This document shows, in pieces, positions 8,139-18,452 of a DNA stretch of 46,887 bases. Source of the stretch: Gammaproteobacteria bacterium (GTDB lineage Bacteria; Pseudomonadota; Gammaproteobacteria; Steroidobacterales; Steroidobacteraceae); the NCBI GenBank assembly GCA_009692285.1, contig SHZO01000002.1, positions 1 to 46,887 of the forward strand, in the 5' to 3' direction. The translations under genes were made by a program, and so were the position numbers. Each line of letters begins with the position of its first letter. Positions within the stretch are counted from its first letter, which is position 1. Under the pieces are notes generated by a model that saw only the letters and a list, made by a program, of their open reading frames with translations, was not told the DNA's origin and searched no databases.

Positions 8139-11021
8139 CTATATCGAACCGCGAGATTTGCTAGGCTTTGCGATTAATGGCGCTAAAAATTTTCCAGTGT
8201 ACGAGCCTGTAGTGGCAGCAATGGTTTCTGGTGTGCCAACGGCTAAGATTTGACCGCCGGCCTCACCACCTTCGGGACCTAAATCAATCAGCCAGTCCGC
8301 TGTTTTTATGACATCTAAATTGTGCTCAATGACAACTACAGTGTTACCTTCGTTTCGCAATCTTTGTAGGACCATTAATAGTTGCTCTATGTCTTGAAAA
8401 TGCAGCCCAGTGGTTGGTTCATCCAGAATATATAATGTTCGGCCTGTCGCACGCTTGGCTAATTCCCGGGACAGTTTGATCCGTTGCGCTTCACCGCCAG
8501 AGAGAGTGGTTGCATTTTGGCCCAGTTTTAAATAGCCGAGACCTACATCTAGCAGCGTTTGTAATTTAGGGTGTACGTTTGGGATATTTTGAAAAAACCG
8601 TAGAGAATCTTCAACGGTCATATTCAATACATCGTGAATGCTTTGACCGCGATATTTTATTTCTAGTGTTTCGCGGTTATAGCGTTTGCCACGACAAATA
8701 TCACAGGGTACATAGACATCAGGTAGAAAATGCATTTCGACTTTCATTACGCCATCGCCTTGACAGGCCTCGCACCGTCCGCCTTTTACATTGAAGCTAA
8801 AGCGACTGGCATCATAACCACGTATGCGTGCTTCTGGGACTTGCATGAATAATTCACGCAGCACCGTGAATAAACCGGTGTAGGTAGCCGGATTAGAGCG
8901 AGGAGTGCGTCCCAAGGGACTTTGATCTATGGCAATAACGCGATCAATATTCTGCAGGCCTTCTATGGCACGACACGGAGCGGGATTATTTGAGCTGCCG
9001 TTAAGTTGTGCAGTGGCGTGGAGTAAGAGTGTGTCATTAATTAGAGTGCTTTTGCCCGAACCCGATACTCCTGTGACACAGGTTAATAATCCAAGCGGGA
9101 TATCAACGCTGATGTCTTTTAGATTATTACCTGTCGCACCAATGATACTCAGTTGGCGGTTGGCTTGGATGGGGGTACGTTGGCTAGGCACTACAATACG
9201 CCGCGTACCGCAAAGATATTGGCCAGTTAAGGAATCTGGGTTTGCAAGGATCTCAGCTGGCGTACCTTGAGCAACCAATGCACCGCCATGTACTCCTGCG
9301 CCTGGACCCAGATCGATCACATGGTCTGCGGAGAGAATCGCATCTTCATCGTGTTCCACCATGATCACAGAGTTGCCGAGATCACGCAGTCGGTACAATG
9401 TAGCGAGGAGCCGAGCATTGTCGCGTTGATGCAAACCAATGGAAGGCTCATCTAATATATACATTACGCCTGTTAGACCTGAACCAATTTGACTTGCGAG
9501 CCGAATTCGTTGTGCTTCGCCGCCAGATAGAGTGTCGGCACCGCGATCGAGTGTGAGATATTCTAAACCAACATCGACCAAGAAATTAAGGCGTTCTTGT
9601 AACTCTCGCACAACTTTACTAGCTACTTCGCCACGCCAACCGTCGATATGTAACTGATCAAAGAATTCTGCAGTCTTAGATACAGCCATGTGCGTGACTT
9701 GCGGCAGCGAGTGCTCGCCAATAAAAACATGTCGTGCCGTGCGGTTTAAGCGACTACCAGCGCAATCCGGACATTTTCGCGTACCTTGGTATCGTGTGAG
9801 CTCTTCACGCACGGAAGCTGATTCAGTTTCACGATAACGCCGTTCAATATTCACGAGCATGCCCTCAAAGGCATGTGTGCGTTTAGTAATTCGACCACCG
9901 CCTACTGTGTATGTGAACTCTAAGGTCTCCTCGCCACTGCCATACAGTAGGATTTTTTGAACATGCACAGGAATTTCTTTCCATGGCTCTTCAATATCAA
10001 AACCATAGTGGCTGGCTAATGAGCGAATCATGTGAAGAAAAGGAGCATTGTGTCGATCCCAGCCACGGACTGCGCCCCCAGCCAGAGAGAGTTGCGGGGA
10101 AGCTACTAAGCGCGCTGGGTCGAAGAATTCTTGTACCCCCAGGCCATCGCAAGTTGGGCAGGCACCAGCGGGGCTATTGAACGAAAACATCTTAGGTTCG
10201 AGTAAAGCCGCGCTGTAACCGCACTGGGGGCAAGCATGAATATTAGAAAACAGTAGGTCAAAACCTTGTCCTGTAAGTGTTGGCCTATTCGTCGCATCAT
10301 CTGCTAAGTGATATGACACGATGCGTGCGGTGCCGCCAGAGAGCCGAAGGGCTGTTTCAAAAGATTCGGCAAGGCGCTGCATTGCATCGGGACGGACGCG
10401 AAAGCGATCGACTACTGCATCAATGCTATGGCGACGCCTAGGATCGAGCTTGGGTAGCGCATCAAGCTCATGGACTGTGCCATTGACTCGCGCACGCACA
10501 AAACCTTGAGACTGTAATTCGTTAAAGACTTCGCTGTGCTCGCCTTTGCGATCATGGATCATTGGCGAAAGCAGCAACACGGCGGAGCCCTCTTCTAGGC
10601 GTAGGACTTGGTCCACCATCTGGCTGACGGTTTGTGCCTCGAGTGTTACGTTGTGCTCCGGGCAGCGCGGTATGCCGGCCCGTGCATACAACAAGCGTAG
10701 ATAGTCTAGAATCTCAGTTACAGTGCCCACTGTTGAGCGCGGGTTGTGTGAGGCAGCTTTTTGTTCGATGGCAATAGCCGGAGAAAGTCCTTCGATGTGA
10801 TCCACATCGGGCTTATCCATCATGGATAGAAACTGCCTAGCATATGCGGATAACGATTCTACATACCGCCGCTGTCCCTCAGCATAAAGGGTATCAAAAG
10901 CAAGTGAAGATTTCCCTGAGCCTGACAGGCCAGTGACGACAACCAACTGGTTACGGGGAATATCTAGATCTAGGTTGCGCAGGTTGTGGGTACGCGCGCC
11001 TCGGATTCGAATTGGCTGCAT
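8139..11021 (-). CDS. uvrA: Excinuclease ABC subunit A
   Basis: Damage-recognition ATPase of nucleotide excision repair; it works as a dimer that loads UvrB. The 960 residues are slightly longer than the 940 of E. coli UvrA. There are two ABC cassettes: the first Walker A is GLSGSGKSS near residue 31, with a signature [16 protein letters not shown]. The second is [13 protein letters not shown], with [18 protein letters not shown] and [12 protein letters not shown]. Zinc modules appear as CPQCGYSA...[26 protein letters not shown] and [10 protein letters not shown]. It is divergent from ssb, the common gammaproteobacterial arrangement. I saw no E. coli-type LexA box in the shared upstream region. 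Confidence 0.98.
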   Translation of the reverse strand: MQPIRIRGARTHNLRNLDLDIPRNQLVVVTGLSGSGKSSLAFDTLYAEGQRRYVESLSAYARQFLSMMDKPDVDHIEGLSPAIAIEQKAASHNPRSTVGTVTEILDYLRLLYARAGIPRCPEHNVTLEAQTVSQMVDQVLRLEEGSAVLLLSPMIHDRKGEHSEVFNELQSQGFVRARVNGTVHELDALPKLDPRRRHSIDAVVDRFRVRPDAMQRLAESFETALRLSGGTARIVSYHLADDATNRPTLTGQGFDLLFSNIHACPQCGYSAALLEPKMFSFNSPAGACPTCDGLGVQEFFDPARLVASPQLSLAGGAVRGWDRHNAPFLHMIRSLASHYGFDIEEPWKEIPVHVQKILLYGSGEETLEFTYTVGGGRITKRTHAFEGMLVNIERRYRETESASVREELTRYQGTRKCPDCAGSRLNRTARHVFIGEHSLPQVTHMAVSKTAEFFDQLHIDGWRGEVASKVVRELQERLNFLVDVGLEYLTLDRGADTLSGGEAQRIRLASQIGSGLTGVMYILDEPSIGLHQRDNARLLATLYRLRDLGNSVIMVEHDEDAILSADHVIDLGPGAGVHGGALVAQGTPAEILANPDSLTGQYLCGTRRIVVPSQRTPIQANRQLSIIGATGNNLKDISVDIPLGLLTCVTGVSGSGKSTLINDTLLLHATAQLNGSSNNPAPCRAIEGLQNIDRVIAIDQSPLGRTPRSNPATYTGLFTVLRELFMQVPEARIRGYDASRFSFNVKGGRCEACQGDGVMKVEMHFLPDVYVPCDICRGKRYNRETLEIKYRGQSIHDVLNMTVEDSLRFFQNIPNVHPKLQTLLDVGLGYLKLGQNATTLSGGEAQRIKLSRELAKRATGRTLYILDEPTTGLHFQDIEQLLMVLQRLRNEGNTVVVIEHNLDVIKTADWLIDLGPEGGEAGGQILAVGTPETIAATTGSYTGKFLAPLIAKPSKSRGSI

Positions 11022-11159
11022 GCTTACAGTGCTCAGGAAAAACAGCCGGATAGTGTAACCTTCCCGTGAGCCCTTCTACTGGACTTTGTAGCCAAAATTA
11101 AAGGTTTAAGTGCTCATTCTGCGGTGCAAGGCTACGCTGTAGCCTCTAGAATGGGGCTA

Positions 11160-11190
11160 TTGACTAAGAGTGGTTTTGCACTACTCTTAA
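11160..11190 (+). promoter_or_regulatory. Possible ssb promoter with an overlapping inverted repeat
   Basis: TTGACT at 11160-11165 resembles a sigma-70 -35 element, with TACTCT 16 bases further as a weak -10. The same stretch contains an inverted repeat, AAGAGTGG (11166-11173) against CTACTCTT (11181-11188), an 8-bp stem with one G-T pair. It lies about 35 to 60 bases upstream of the ssb start. The -10 match is poor, so the promoter call is tentative. Confidence 0.3.
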
Positions 11191-11220
11191 AATTATCAAC
11201 TTTTAAGGGAAGCATTCGAT

Positions 11221-11688
11221 ATGGCACGTGGCGTAAACAAAGTCATCATCGTTGGTAACCTCGGACAAGATCCAGATACCAAAGCTATGCCATCAGGTAT
11301 GACCGTCTGTAATTTGCGGATTGCCACTAGCGAAAGCTGGAAAGACAAAACCTCTGGCGAAACCAAAGAGCAAACTGAGTGGCATAGTGTTGCGATGTTT
11401 GGCCGGTTAGCTGAGATCGCTGGCGAATATTTGCGCAAGGGCTCACAGGTCTACATTGAGGGACGTTTGCGCACTCGCAAATGGCAAGATAAAACTGGCA
11501 ATGATCGTTACACCACCGAGATCGTTGCTAATGAAATGCAAATGCTTGGAAGTGGTAGGACGATGGGTGGCGAGGGTAGTCGCGCAGCAGGTGGCGGCGC
11601 GTCTGCAGCAGCAGTTGAGGTGACCGACAGTGAGCCGCCACGCGGCTCTTCAGGTAAAGATGACTTCGACGACGATATCCCTTTCTAA
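11221..11688 (+). CDS. ssb: Single-stranded DNA-binding protein
   Basis: Binds single-stranded DNA during replication, recombination and repair. It has 155 residues. The OB fold begins [21 protein letters not shown] and includes [43 protein letters not shown] low-complexity Gly/Ala/Ser linker leads to the acidic tip DDFDDDIPF, which in E. coli recruits partner proteins. It is divergent from uvrA and 29 bases upstream of miaB. A GGGA-type ribosome binding site precedes the ATG. Confidence 0.98.
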   Translation: MARGVNKVIIVGNLGQDPDTKAMPSGMTVCNLRIATSESWKDKTSGETKEQTEWHSVAMFGRLAEIAGEYLRKGSQVYIEGRLRTRKWQDKTGNDRYTTEIVANEMQMLGSGRTMGGEGSRAAGGGASAAAVEVTDSEPPRGSSGKDDFDDDIPF

Positions 11689-11717
11689 AAGGCGCCCTTC
11701 AAAAAGGAAGGGCTGAT

Positions 11718-13061
11718 ATGACTGGACGTTATTTCATCAAGACTTTTGGCTGCCAGATGAATGAGTACGACTCAGCTCGTATGGGCGACGTACTCTCAAC
11801 TCTTGATGGTATGACTGTCACAAATGATCCTAGGCAAGCAGATGTCTTGCTCATGAATACCTGCTCGGTTCGCGAAAAAGCCCAGTCCAAAGTATTTTCG
11901 CTCTTAGGCGAATGGAAGCTTCTCAAAGATAAGAAACCTGGGTTACTCATTGGAGTAGGTGGTTGTGTCGCGAGTCAGGAGGGTGAATTGCTTGTTAAAG
12001 CAGCGCCACAAATTGATCTAGTATTTGGCCCGCAGACGCTGCACCGCTTACCTGCCATGATTACTCAGCGCCGCGCCAGTAAGCGCGCTGTTGTTGATAT
12101 TAGCTTTCCGGAAATTGAAAAATTTGATCATTTGCCTGCTCCGCGCGCTGAAGGTGCACTTGCATACGTATCGATTATGGAAGGCTGCAGTAAGTATTGT
12201 AGTTTTTGCGTAGTGCCTTATACCCGTGGTGATGAAATTAGTCGTCCACTTGAATCTGTGCTGGAGGAAATTCGTACGCTTGCAGCCCAAGGTGTACGTG
12301 AGATAACACTACTTGGTCAAAATGTGAATTCTTATCGTGGTGCGATGGCTGATGGTGTGCTAGTAGATTTGTCAACGCTGATTCACCATGTAGCCGCCTT
12401 CCAAAGAATTGAGCGTATCCGGTTTACTACTTCTCATCCATTGGAATTCAACGATAGCCTGATAGAGGCATATGCCAATGTACCTAAGCTCGCGAATCAT
12501 CTACATTTGCCAGTACAATCTGGTTCAGATCGTGTACTTTCTATGATGAAACGTGGTTATACGGCTTTGGAATTTAAAGATAAAATTCGTCGACTACGAC
12601 TTGTGCGTCCTGATATTTCTGTTACCTCAGATTTTATTGTAGGTTTTCCGGGAGAGACTGAGCGTGATTTTGAAGCTACCTATAAAATGGTAGAAGAGCT
12701 GAATATTGATCTGTCGTTTAGTTTTCTCTACAGTCGTAGACCTGGCACACCAGCTGCTGCATTGCCTGATGATGTTCCCCATGAAAAAAAGCAAGCCCGG
12801 CTCGTGCGCTTGCAAGAATTGCTCGAGTTGCAAGCACAATTGCGTAGTCAGCGTATGATTGGTACAGAGCAGCGCGTATTGGTGCAGCGACCCTCACGTA
12901 AGGATGTAAATGAATTAGCAGGTCGTACCGAGGATAATCGTTGGGTTAATTTCCCGGGGCCTGCCTCGCTTATTGGCGACTTTGCTTTAGTGCAAATTAC
13001 TGAAGCACGTAAGCATTCATTGCGCGGGCGAATTATTTCGGCTGAGATTCACGGTGGTTGA
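11718..13061 (+). CDS. miaB: tRNA-2-methylthio-N6-isopentenyladenosine(37) synthase MiaB
   Basis: Radical-SAM methylthiotransferase that adds the 2-methylthio group to i6A37 of tRNA. It has 447 residues. The N-terminal domain carries the three auxiliary-cluster cysteines in [25 protein letters not shown] and [11 protein letters not shown]. The radical-SAM motif CxxxCxxC is [20 protein letters not shown] domain closes the protein (from about residue 380; [26 protein letters not shown]). It starts a coupled run: the phoH-like GTG start lies inside its end. Confidence 0.97.
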   Translation: MTGRYFIKTFGCQMNEYDSARMGDVLSTLDGMTVTNDPRQADVLLMNTCSVREKAQSKVFSLLGEWKLLKDKKPGLLIGVGGCVASQEGELLVKAAPQIDLVFGPQTLHRLPAMITQRRASKRAVVDISFPEIEKFDHLPAPRAEGALAYVSIMEGCSKYCSFCVVPYTRGDEISRPLESVLEEIRTLAAQGVREITLLGQNVNSYRGAMADGVLVDLSTLIHHVAAFQRIERIRFTTSHPLEFNDSLIEAYANVPKLANHLHLPVQSGSDRVLSMMKRGYTALEFKDKIRRLRLVRPDISVTSDFIVGFPGETERDFEATYKMVEELNIDLSFSFLYSRRPGTPAAALPDDVPHEKKQARLVRLQELLELQAQLRSQRMIGTEQRVLVQRPSRKDVNELAGRTEDNRWVNFPGPASLIGDFALVQITEARKHSLRGRIISAEIHGG

Positions 13062-14046
13062 GACTGTTGTCATTCCCCCTTTGGCACGTGTTACTCGTAA
13101 GTTCGTTTTAGAGCCACAAGATAATGAACGTTTGGCTAATCTTTGTGGGCCATTAGATGAAAACTTACGATTAGTTGAATCGCGACTGATTGTAGAAGTA
13201 CGGCGTCGTGGTAATCACTTCCGTATTGAAGGTGTCGAAGCACAGGCTGCAGAAGCTTTGCTGCTAGAACTCTTTAACTTAACGCGTACCGAGAACGTTA
13301 CTGTTGAAACAGTACACTTGGCGCTGCGTGATCATGATGGCTTAGCCAATGCAGCGATCACCGCATGTACTGCAGGAGAAAAAGAGAACAAAGAAGATAT
13401 TGGTTTGCGGGTATTGCACGGTACCTTGCGTCCTAGAGGCGCTAATCAACGTGAATATTTGCAGCGTATTCGGCAGCATGATTTAACTTTTGGTGTAGGT
13501 CCAGCTGGCACAGGCAAAACTTATTTAGCCGTAGCCTGTGCAGTCGAAGCTCTACAATCTGATTCTGTACGGCGGATTATTTTGGTACGCCCTGCAGTAG
13601 AAGCAGGTGAGAGATTAGGTTTTTTGCCTGGTGATATGTCGCAAAAAGTTGATCCTTATTTACGTCCTATGTACGATGCCCTCTATGAAATGATGGGTTT
13701 TGATCGTGTTGCTAAATTTATAGAACGTAATGTAATTGAGGTTGCGCCACTAGCTTTCATGCGTGGTCGATCGTTAAATGATTCATTCATCCTTCTGGAT
13801 GAAGCTCAGAACACCACTATTGAACAAATGAAAATGTTCCTAACTCGTATTGGTTTTGGCTCTAAGGTGGTAGTCACGGGAGATATTACCCAAACAGATT
13901 TGCCCGCAGGTCGTCCCTCAGGATTACGACATGTCACTGAGGTTCTGCGAGACGTTCAGGGAGTAGGATTCCAATTCTTTGAAACACGGGATATAGTGAG
14001 GCATCCTTTGGTGCAACGGATTGTTCAGGCCTATGAAGCCTACTGA
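13054..14046 (+). CDS. ybeZ: PhoH-family ATPase (YbeZ type)
   Basis: PhoH-like P-loop ATPase of the YbeZ type, which genetically and physically links with YbeY in rRNA maturation. Its 330 residues fit the family. Walker A is [14 protein letters not shown] and Walker B is [12 protein letters not shown]. Other signatures are [33 protein letters not shown] and [13 protein letters not shown]. The start is GTG at 13054, overlapping the miaB stop by 8 bases, while the 3' end overlaps ybeY by 14 bases. Translational coupling through miaB-ybeZ-ybeY is likely. Confidence 0.95.
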   Translation: MVETVVIPPLARVTRKFVLEPQDNERLANLCGPLDENLRLVESRLIVEVRRRGNHFRIEGVEAQAAEALLLELFNLTRTENVTVETVHLALRDHDGLANAAITACTAGEKENKEDIGLRVLHGTLRPRGANQREYLQRIRQHDLTFGVGPAGTGKTYLAVACAVEALQSDSVRRIILVRPAVEAGERLGFLPGDMSQKVDPYLRPMYDALYEMMGFDRVAKFIERNVIEVAPLAFMRGRSLNDSFILLDEAQNTTIEQMKMFLTRIGFGSKVVVTGDITQTDLPAGRPSGLRHVTEVLRDVQGVGFQFFETRDIVRHPLVQRIVQAYEAY

Positions 14047-14521
14047 TCATTTGCTTGTAGTTGATGTGTCTAGCAGCATTGTGTGTGGGGTGCCCCCTCG
14101 GGTGTCCTTGGTACGTTGGGCACGCACCGCAGCCGGGGCTAGAGGTCGAGGCTGGGAAATAGTGATTCGGGTTGTGGGACTTGCTGAAGGGCGCCGCTTG
14201 AATGCTGTTTGGCAAGGCAAAGATTACGCTACTAATGTATTGTCTTTTCCGGCGCATCCGTCAACTCTTATCCATCAGCACCTTACCGGATTTACCTTAA
14301 AACCCATGGGTGATTTAGTTATTTGCGCTCCTGTACTTGTGCGTGAGGCTCGTGCACAGGGTAAGCTACTTAAGGCCCACTGGGCTCATATGGTTGTGCA
14401 TGGCGTGCTACATTTATTAGGTTACGATCATGCGTATGACGCCGAGACACGGCGTATGGAGCGTCGCGAGAGACAAATTTTAAGAATCTTTGGATTACCT
14501 AACCCGTACGCTGCAATTTAA
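14033..14521 (+). CDS. ybeY: Endoribonuclease YbeY (rRNA maturation factor)
   Basis: Zinc-dependent RNase involved in 16S rRNA 3'-end maturation and 70S quality control. I choose the ATG at 14033 ([14 protein letters not shown]) over the ORF-track TTG at 14021; this gives 162 residues. The catalytic motif is present as HGVLHLLGYDH (the H-x3-H-x5-H zinc site). The core NAVWQGKDYATNVLSFPA and PMGDLVICAPVLVREA is typical. It overlaps the phoH-like gene by 14 bases and precedes corC by 12. Confidence 0.95.
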   Translation: MKPTDHLLVVDVSSSIVCGVPPRVSLVRWARTAAGARGRGWEIVIRVVGLAEGRRLNAVWQGKDYATNVLSFPAHPSTLIHQHLTGFTLKPMGDLVICAPVLVREARAQGKLLKAHWAHMVVHGVLHLLGYDHAYDAETRRMERRERQILRIFGLPNPYAAI

Positions 14522-14533
14522 TAACGATATCCT

Positions 14534-15400
14534 ATGATTAAACTTCATGAGCGATTTAAAAGCTGCATTCAAGATTTAGGCCGTTCACTCTCAGGGAGAG
14601 TCCAAGATCGTGAGGGCTTAATGCGACAAATGCGCGAGGCGTTAGAGTGTGGGCTAATTGACTTGGATGCGTTAGAGATGCTTGAGGGCGTTTTGGGAGT
14701 AGCGGAAATCCAAGTACGCGACATCATGGTGCCTCGTTCGCAGATGGTTACTTTAGAGCGTGATGCGTCTGCTGCAACGCTGCTCCCAATTATTGTGGAA
14801 TCCGGACACTCACGTTTTCCTGTGCTCGATGGTCATCGAGATGACATTGTTGGTATTCTGCTTGCCAAAGATGTATTACGTGTTTTTGCAGCCAGTATGA
14901 AAGAAAATTTTGATATTCGCGAATGTATGCGTCCAGCAGTTATAGTGCCTGAATCTAAGCGTGTAAATGTGCTTCTTAAAGAATTTAGACGCAACCGAAA
15001 CCATATGGCAATTGTCATTGATGAATACGGCGGTGTTGCCGGATTGGTGACTATCGAAGATGCCATAGAACAAATTGTTGGAGATATCGATGATGAGTAT
15101 GATATTGAAGATGAAAAAAATATTAGGAAAGAATCTGAGCAGGAGTTTTTTGTACGAGGGGATACGCCGATAGAGGATTTTAATGAATACTTTGGCGTTG
15201 CACTTTTGGATGATGAATTTGATACAGTGGCAGGATTGGTAATGAAGCAATTGGGACATCTCCCGCGTCGTGGCGAGTCTCTGTTTCTCGGTAAGATTGA
15301 ATTCAGAGTATTGCGAGCAGATCAGCGAAAACTGCATGCTCTTAAAGTTATTCCGCCGTACGATGTAATTCCGCTAGAAGAGCGGTTGAAGCGAGATTGA
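14534..15400 (+). CDS. corC: CorC/YbeX-family CBS-domain protein
   Basis: Cytoplasmic CBS-pair protein of the YbeX/CorC family, linked to magnesium/cobalt efflux and, through its conserved neighbours, to ribosome metabolism. It has 288 residues. The family signature VAEIQVRDIMVPRSQMVTLERD opens the first CBS domain; the second includes IVIDEYGGVAGLVTIEDAIEQIVGDIDDEYD. A C-terminal CorC/HlyC domain carries FNEYFGVALLDDEFDTVAGLVMKQLGHLPRRGE. There are no transmembrane segments. It lies between ybeY and lnt as in E. coli. Confidence 0.94.
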   Translation: MIKLHERFKSCIQDLGRSLSGRVQDREGLMRQMREALECGLIDLDALEMLEGVLGVAEIQVRDIMVPRSQMVTLERDASAATLLPIIVESGHSRFPVLDGHRDDIVGILLAKDVLRVFAASMKENFDIRECMRPAVIVPESKRVNVLLKEFRRNRNHMAIVIDEYGGVAGLVTIEDAIEQIVGDIDDEYDIEDEKNIRKESEQEFFVRGDTPIEDFNEYFGVALLDDEFDTVAGLVMKQLGHLPRRGESLFLGKIEFRVLRADQRKLHALKVIPPYDVIPLEERLKRD

Positions 15401-15403
15401 TAG

Positions 15404-16903
15404 TTGCGTAGTTTTATAGCATTGGGCAGTGGCGCTTTACTCACACTTGCGTTTGCACCATTTGATTTTTGGTTGTTAGCTATTTTAGTTCCTGCGATAT
15501 TTTTTTACTCTATAGAAGGTGCCACCACGCGCTGCGCTGCCAAACTGGGTTTTTATTTTGGTTTGGGTACTTTCACGGCAGGTACCTATTGGCTCTATAT
15601 CAGCATTAATGGTTTTGGTGGTGCCCCAGTTTGGCTTGCTTTGCTTCTCATGTTTGGTTTGGTAATTTGGATGTCGAGTTACTATGCGTTGCTTGGATTC
15701 CTTGCCACAAGGTTTCTCCCTGCTCGTGGATTGTGTCGCTGGGTGCTTGGTTTGCCAGCCTTATGGGTATTGTTAGAGTGGTTTCGCGGTTGGTTTCTCT
15801 CTGGCTTTGGTTGGTTATCTTTAGGCTATTCTCAAACGGATACAGTGCTTGCTTCGTTCGCGCCGATTGGCGGTATTTATCTAATCACCACAATGTTAGT
15901 TTTAATGGCTGGTGCATTGCTTGCCTTCGTGCGCGGTACTTACTCAGATAAAATTTTTGCGACTGTGTTGCTCTTGCTGCCTTGGGTTATTGCCTTCAGT
16001 GTATCTAAAATTCAATGGACGCATATTGCCGGTGCACCTGTGCAAGTAGCTTTAGTTCAAGGCGCAATTCCACAAGATCAGAAATGGCTCAACGCTAATC
16101 GAGAAGTAACCTTGCGACGCTATCGTGATTTAACCATGCAGGCTTTGGGGACCCCATTAATTCTCTGGCCAGAGTCTGCGCTACCTGATTTAGCTAATAA
16201 TCTCGTTACTTTCTTAGATGAAATTCAGCGTGTCACAACCCAATCTGGATCTACGGTAGTTATGGGCATTATTCGTGCCTTACCGAATGCACAAACTAAT
16301 GTGCCTGAATATTTCAACTCTATATTGGTGCTTGGGAAACAGCTTAGTTGGTATAATAAGTCTCATTTGGTCCCTTTTGGAGAGTTTTTTCCAATACCAC
16401 TGGTCGTGAGGGACTGGTTGCGTTTAATGAGTCTGCCTTATTCGGATTTCGTTCCTGGTGAAGCGCAACAGAGTACATTGCACGTTGCCGGCTTGGTTAT
16501 CTCACCGAGTATTTGTTATGAAGATGCTTATCCTAGTGCTCAGCTAATGTCTCTGCACTCTGCCACTGTGATGGTGAATGTAACAAACGATGCCTGGTTT
16601 GGGCGCTCCAGCGCACGCTATCAGCACCTACAAATTTCGCGTATGCGCGCAATTGAGGCGCAGCGTTATTTACTTCGTGTTGCGAACGATGGCGTTTCAG
16701 CAGTTATTGGACCGCACGGCGAAATCATTGCTCGTGCAGCAGAATTTACTCCAACCGTGTTGCGTGGTGTAGTAGTCCCGCGCAGCGGTACCCCACCCTT
16801 TACAAAATTTGGCAATTGGCCAATTTTGTTACTGTGTGCTCTTGCCGCGTTCTTTAGTCTTTGGCACGCTCGTAATGAACTTATAGTGAGTTCACGAGTC
16901 TAG
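15404..16903 (+). CDS. lnt: Apolipoprotein N-acyltransferase
   Basis: Inner-membrane enzyme that adds the third acyl chain to lipoproteins, completing the maturation needed by Lol sorting. It has 499 residues. The N-terminal half holds several membrane helices starting FIALGSGALLTLAFAPFDFW. The periplasmic nitrilase domain carries the catalytic triad: Glu in LILWPESALP, Lys in WYNKSHLVPFGEFFP and Cys in SPSICYEDAYP. The start is a TTG at 15404, only 3 bases after the corC stop, so translation is probably coupled and modest. The cell also makes several lipoproteins visible in this window. Confidence 0.96.
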   Translation: MRSFIALGSGALLTLAFAPFDFWLLAILVPAIFFYSIEGATTRCAAKLGFYFGLGTFTAGTYWLYISINGFGGAPVWLALLLMFGLVIWMSSYYALLGFLATRFLPARGLCRWVLGLPALWVLLEWFRGWFLSGFGWLSLGYSQTDTVLASFAPIGGIYLITTMLVLMAGALLAFVRGTYSDKIFATVLLLLPWVIAFSVSKIQWTHIAGAPVQVALVQGAIPQDQKWLNANREVTLRRYRDLTMQALGTPLILWPESALPDLANNLVTFLDEIQRVTTQSGSTVVMGIIRALPNAQTNVPEYFNSILVLGKQLSWYNKSHLVPFGEFFPIPLVVRDWLRLMSLPYSDFVPGEAQQSTLHVAGLVISPSICYEDAYPSAQLMSLHSATVMVNVTNDAWFGRSSARYQHLQISRMRAIEAQRYLLRVANDGVSAVIGPHGEIIARAAEFTPTVLRGVVVPRSGTPPFTKFGNWPILLLCALAAFFSLWHARNELIVSSRV

Positions 16904-16909
16904 GATTTT

Positions 16910-18436
16910 ATGTTTATGGATAGGATTTGGTATATGACCCAGCAACCGATGTTTCGCCGTACTCTAGCGGCTGTTCTAGTTCTATTTGTGTTCACGGCCT
17001 GTCAGCCGAAAACCTCCACTGCGTCCAACGCAGGAACGGTGGCTGACGCCAGCCCGCAAGGAGCTGCTGCTGTGACTAACGAATTGCGCTCTCGGTTGCC
17101 TAATTTTGCTGCTTTGGTTCAGCAGCAAGGGTCAGCTGTGGTCAATATTACTACCAAGGGTAAGAAGGTTAAAACCCGCGCGTCTGGCCTCTCCCCGGAT
17201 GACCCACTCTTCGATTTTTTTAGGCGTTTTGGTATGCCTAACTTACCACCCTCGCGCGAGTCCCCAGAAGAGGGCGATGCTCAGCGCGTCCCGGGTGGGG
17301 AGGCTTCGGGTTTTATTGTGAGCGCGGATGGCTATGTGCTGACTAATGCACATGTGGTGGATGCGGCTGCAGAGGTCATAGTAAGAATGATAGATCGTCG
17401 AGAGTTCACCGCTAAGGTCATCGGTATAGATAAGCCGACGGATGTTGCCGTGCTTAAAATTGACGCCAAGGATTTGCCTGTAGTTAATATTGGTGTGCCA
17501 GCGCGTTTGCGCCCAGGCGAATGGGTGGTTGCTATTGGCTCACCATTTGGTTTTGAAAATAGCGTGACCGCTGGCATCGTTAGTGCAACAGCACGTTTTT
17601 TGCCAGGTAGCGATAGTAACTACGTGAATTTTATTCAGACTGATGTGGCTATAAACCCTGGTAATTCAGGTGGACCTCTCTTTAATTTAGAGGGTGAAGT
17701 AATCGGTATAAATTCACAAATTTATAGCCGTTCTGGTGGTTATATGGGGATCTCATTTGCTATCCCTATAGATGTTGCAATTAATGTGAAAGACCAAATT
17801 TTAGAAAAAGGCAAAGTAAGCCGCGGAAAAATCGGTGTGAGCATCCAAGAGGTCAATGCACAGTTTGCTGAAACCTTTGGATTAGACCGGCCGCGTGGTG
17901 CTCTGGTCAGTGGTATTGTCCCTAATGGGCCAGCAGCTAAAGGGGGTATTAGAGCAGGTGATATTATTCTCTCTGCTAATGGCCAAAAGGTTGAGCGTTC
18001 GGCTGATTTGCCTGCGATTATTGGTATGCTGCGTCCAGGGGCCCAGGCTACTTTGGAATTGTGGCGTGACCGCGCAACAATATCTTTAAAAGTTCGGATT
18101 GCTGAGCTTGAGACTGAGTCCTCAAAAAAATCGGTGGAAGATTCGTCCGCACCTACCGGTTCAGCAGATCGTTTAGGGTTGTTAGTTCGTGAACTCAGCG
18201 CTGCAGAACGTCGAGAGATGCAAACTAGCGGGTTCATAGTCATTGAGCGTGCTGCAGGTGCTGCACGTGAAGCTGGTATTCAAACAGGAGATATCGTGCT
18301 TGGTGTGAATGGCCGCCCGGTCCAGTCTCTTAAAGAGTTCCGTGCCATGGTGGGGAGAGGTCAGACGACTGTTGCCTTACTCGTGCAACGCGAAGATGCA
18401 CAGATCTTTGTACCGATTAGAGTGGGTAGCGAATAA
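16910..18436 (+). CDS. degQ: DegQ/DegP-type serine protease with a lipoprotein signal
   Basis: Trypsin-like envelope protease/chaperone of the HtrA family. The catalytic triad is visible: His in YVLTNAHVVDA, Asp in KPTDVAVLKID, Ser in NPGNSGGPLF. Two PDZ domains follow, from about residues 300 (GKIGVSIQEV) and 410 (RLGLLVREL). Unlike usual periplasmic HtrA enzymes, the N-terminus ends in a lipobox, FVFTAC followed by Gln, so it is probably anchored to a membrane. The start is uncertain: 16910 is the longest, but the ATG at 16934 has a better-spaced AGGA and 16949 gives the neatest signal peptide. It follows lnt by 6 bases. The exact family member (DegP, DegQ or MucD) is unsettled. Confidence 0.9.
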   Translation: MFMDRIWYMTQQPMFRRTLAAVLVLFVFTACQPKTSTASNAGTVADASPQGAAAVTNELRSRLPNFAALVQQQGSAVVNITTKGKKVKTRASGLSPDDPLFDFFRRFGMPNLPPSRESPEEGDAQRVPGGEASGFIVSADGYVLTNAHVVDAAAEVIVRMIDRREFTAKVIGIDKPTDVAVLKIDAKDLPVVNIGVPARLRPGEWVVAIGSPFGFENSVTAGIVSATARFLPGSDSNYVNFIQTDVAINPGNSGGPLFNLEGEVIGINSQIYSRSGGYMGISFAIPIDVAINVKDQILEKGKVSRGKIGVSIQEVNAQFAETFGLDRPRGALVSGIVPNGPAAKGGIRAGDIILSANGQKVERSADLPAIIGMLRPGAQATLELWRDRATISLKVRIAELETESSKKSVEDSSAPTGSADRLGLLVRELSAAERREMQTSGFIVIERAAGAAREAGIQTGDIVLGVNGRPVQSLKEFRAMVGRGQTTVALLVQREDAQIFVPIRVGSE

Positions 18437-18452
18437 GTATTAAGGGTGTGCT

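Noticed and set aside
11022-11220. SOS (LexA) box in the uvrA-ssb divergent region
   Set aside because: No CTG-N10-CAG pattern could be found by eye on either strand; other LexA consensus types cannot be excluded.
14876-15337. 153-residue minus-strand ORF inside corC
   Set aside because: Its composition is that of an antisense shadow and corC on the other strand is unmistakable.
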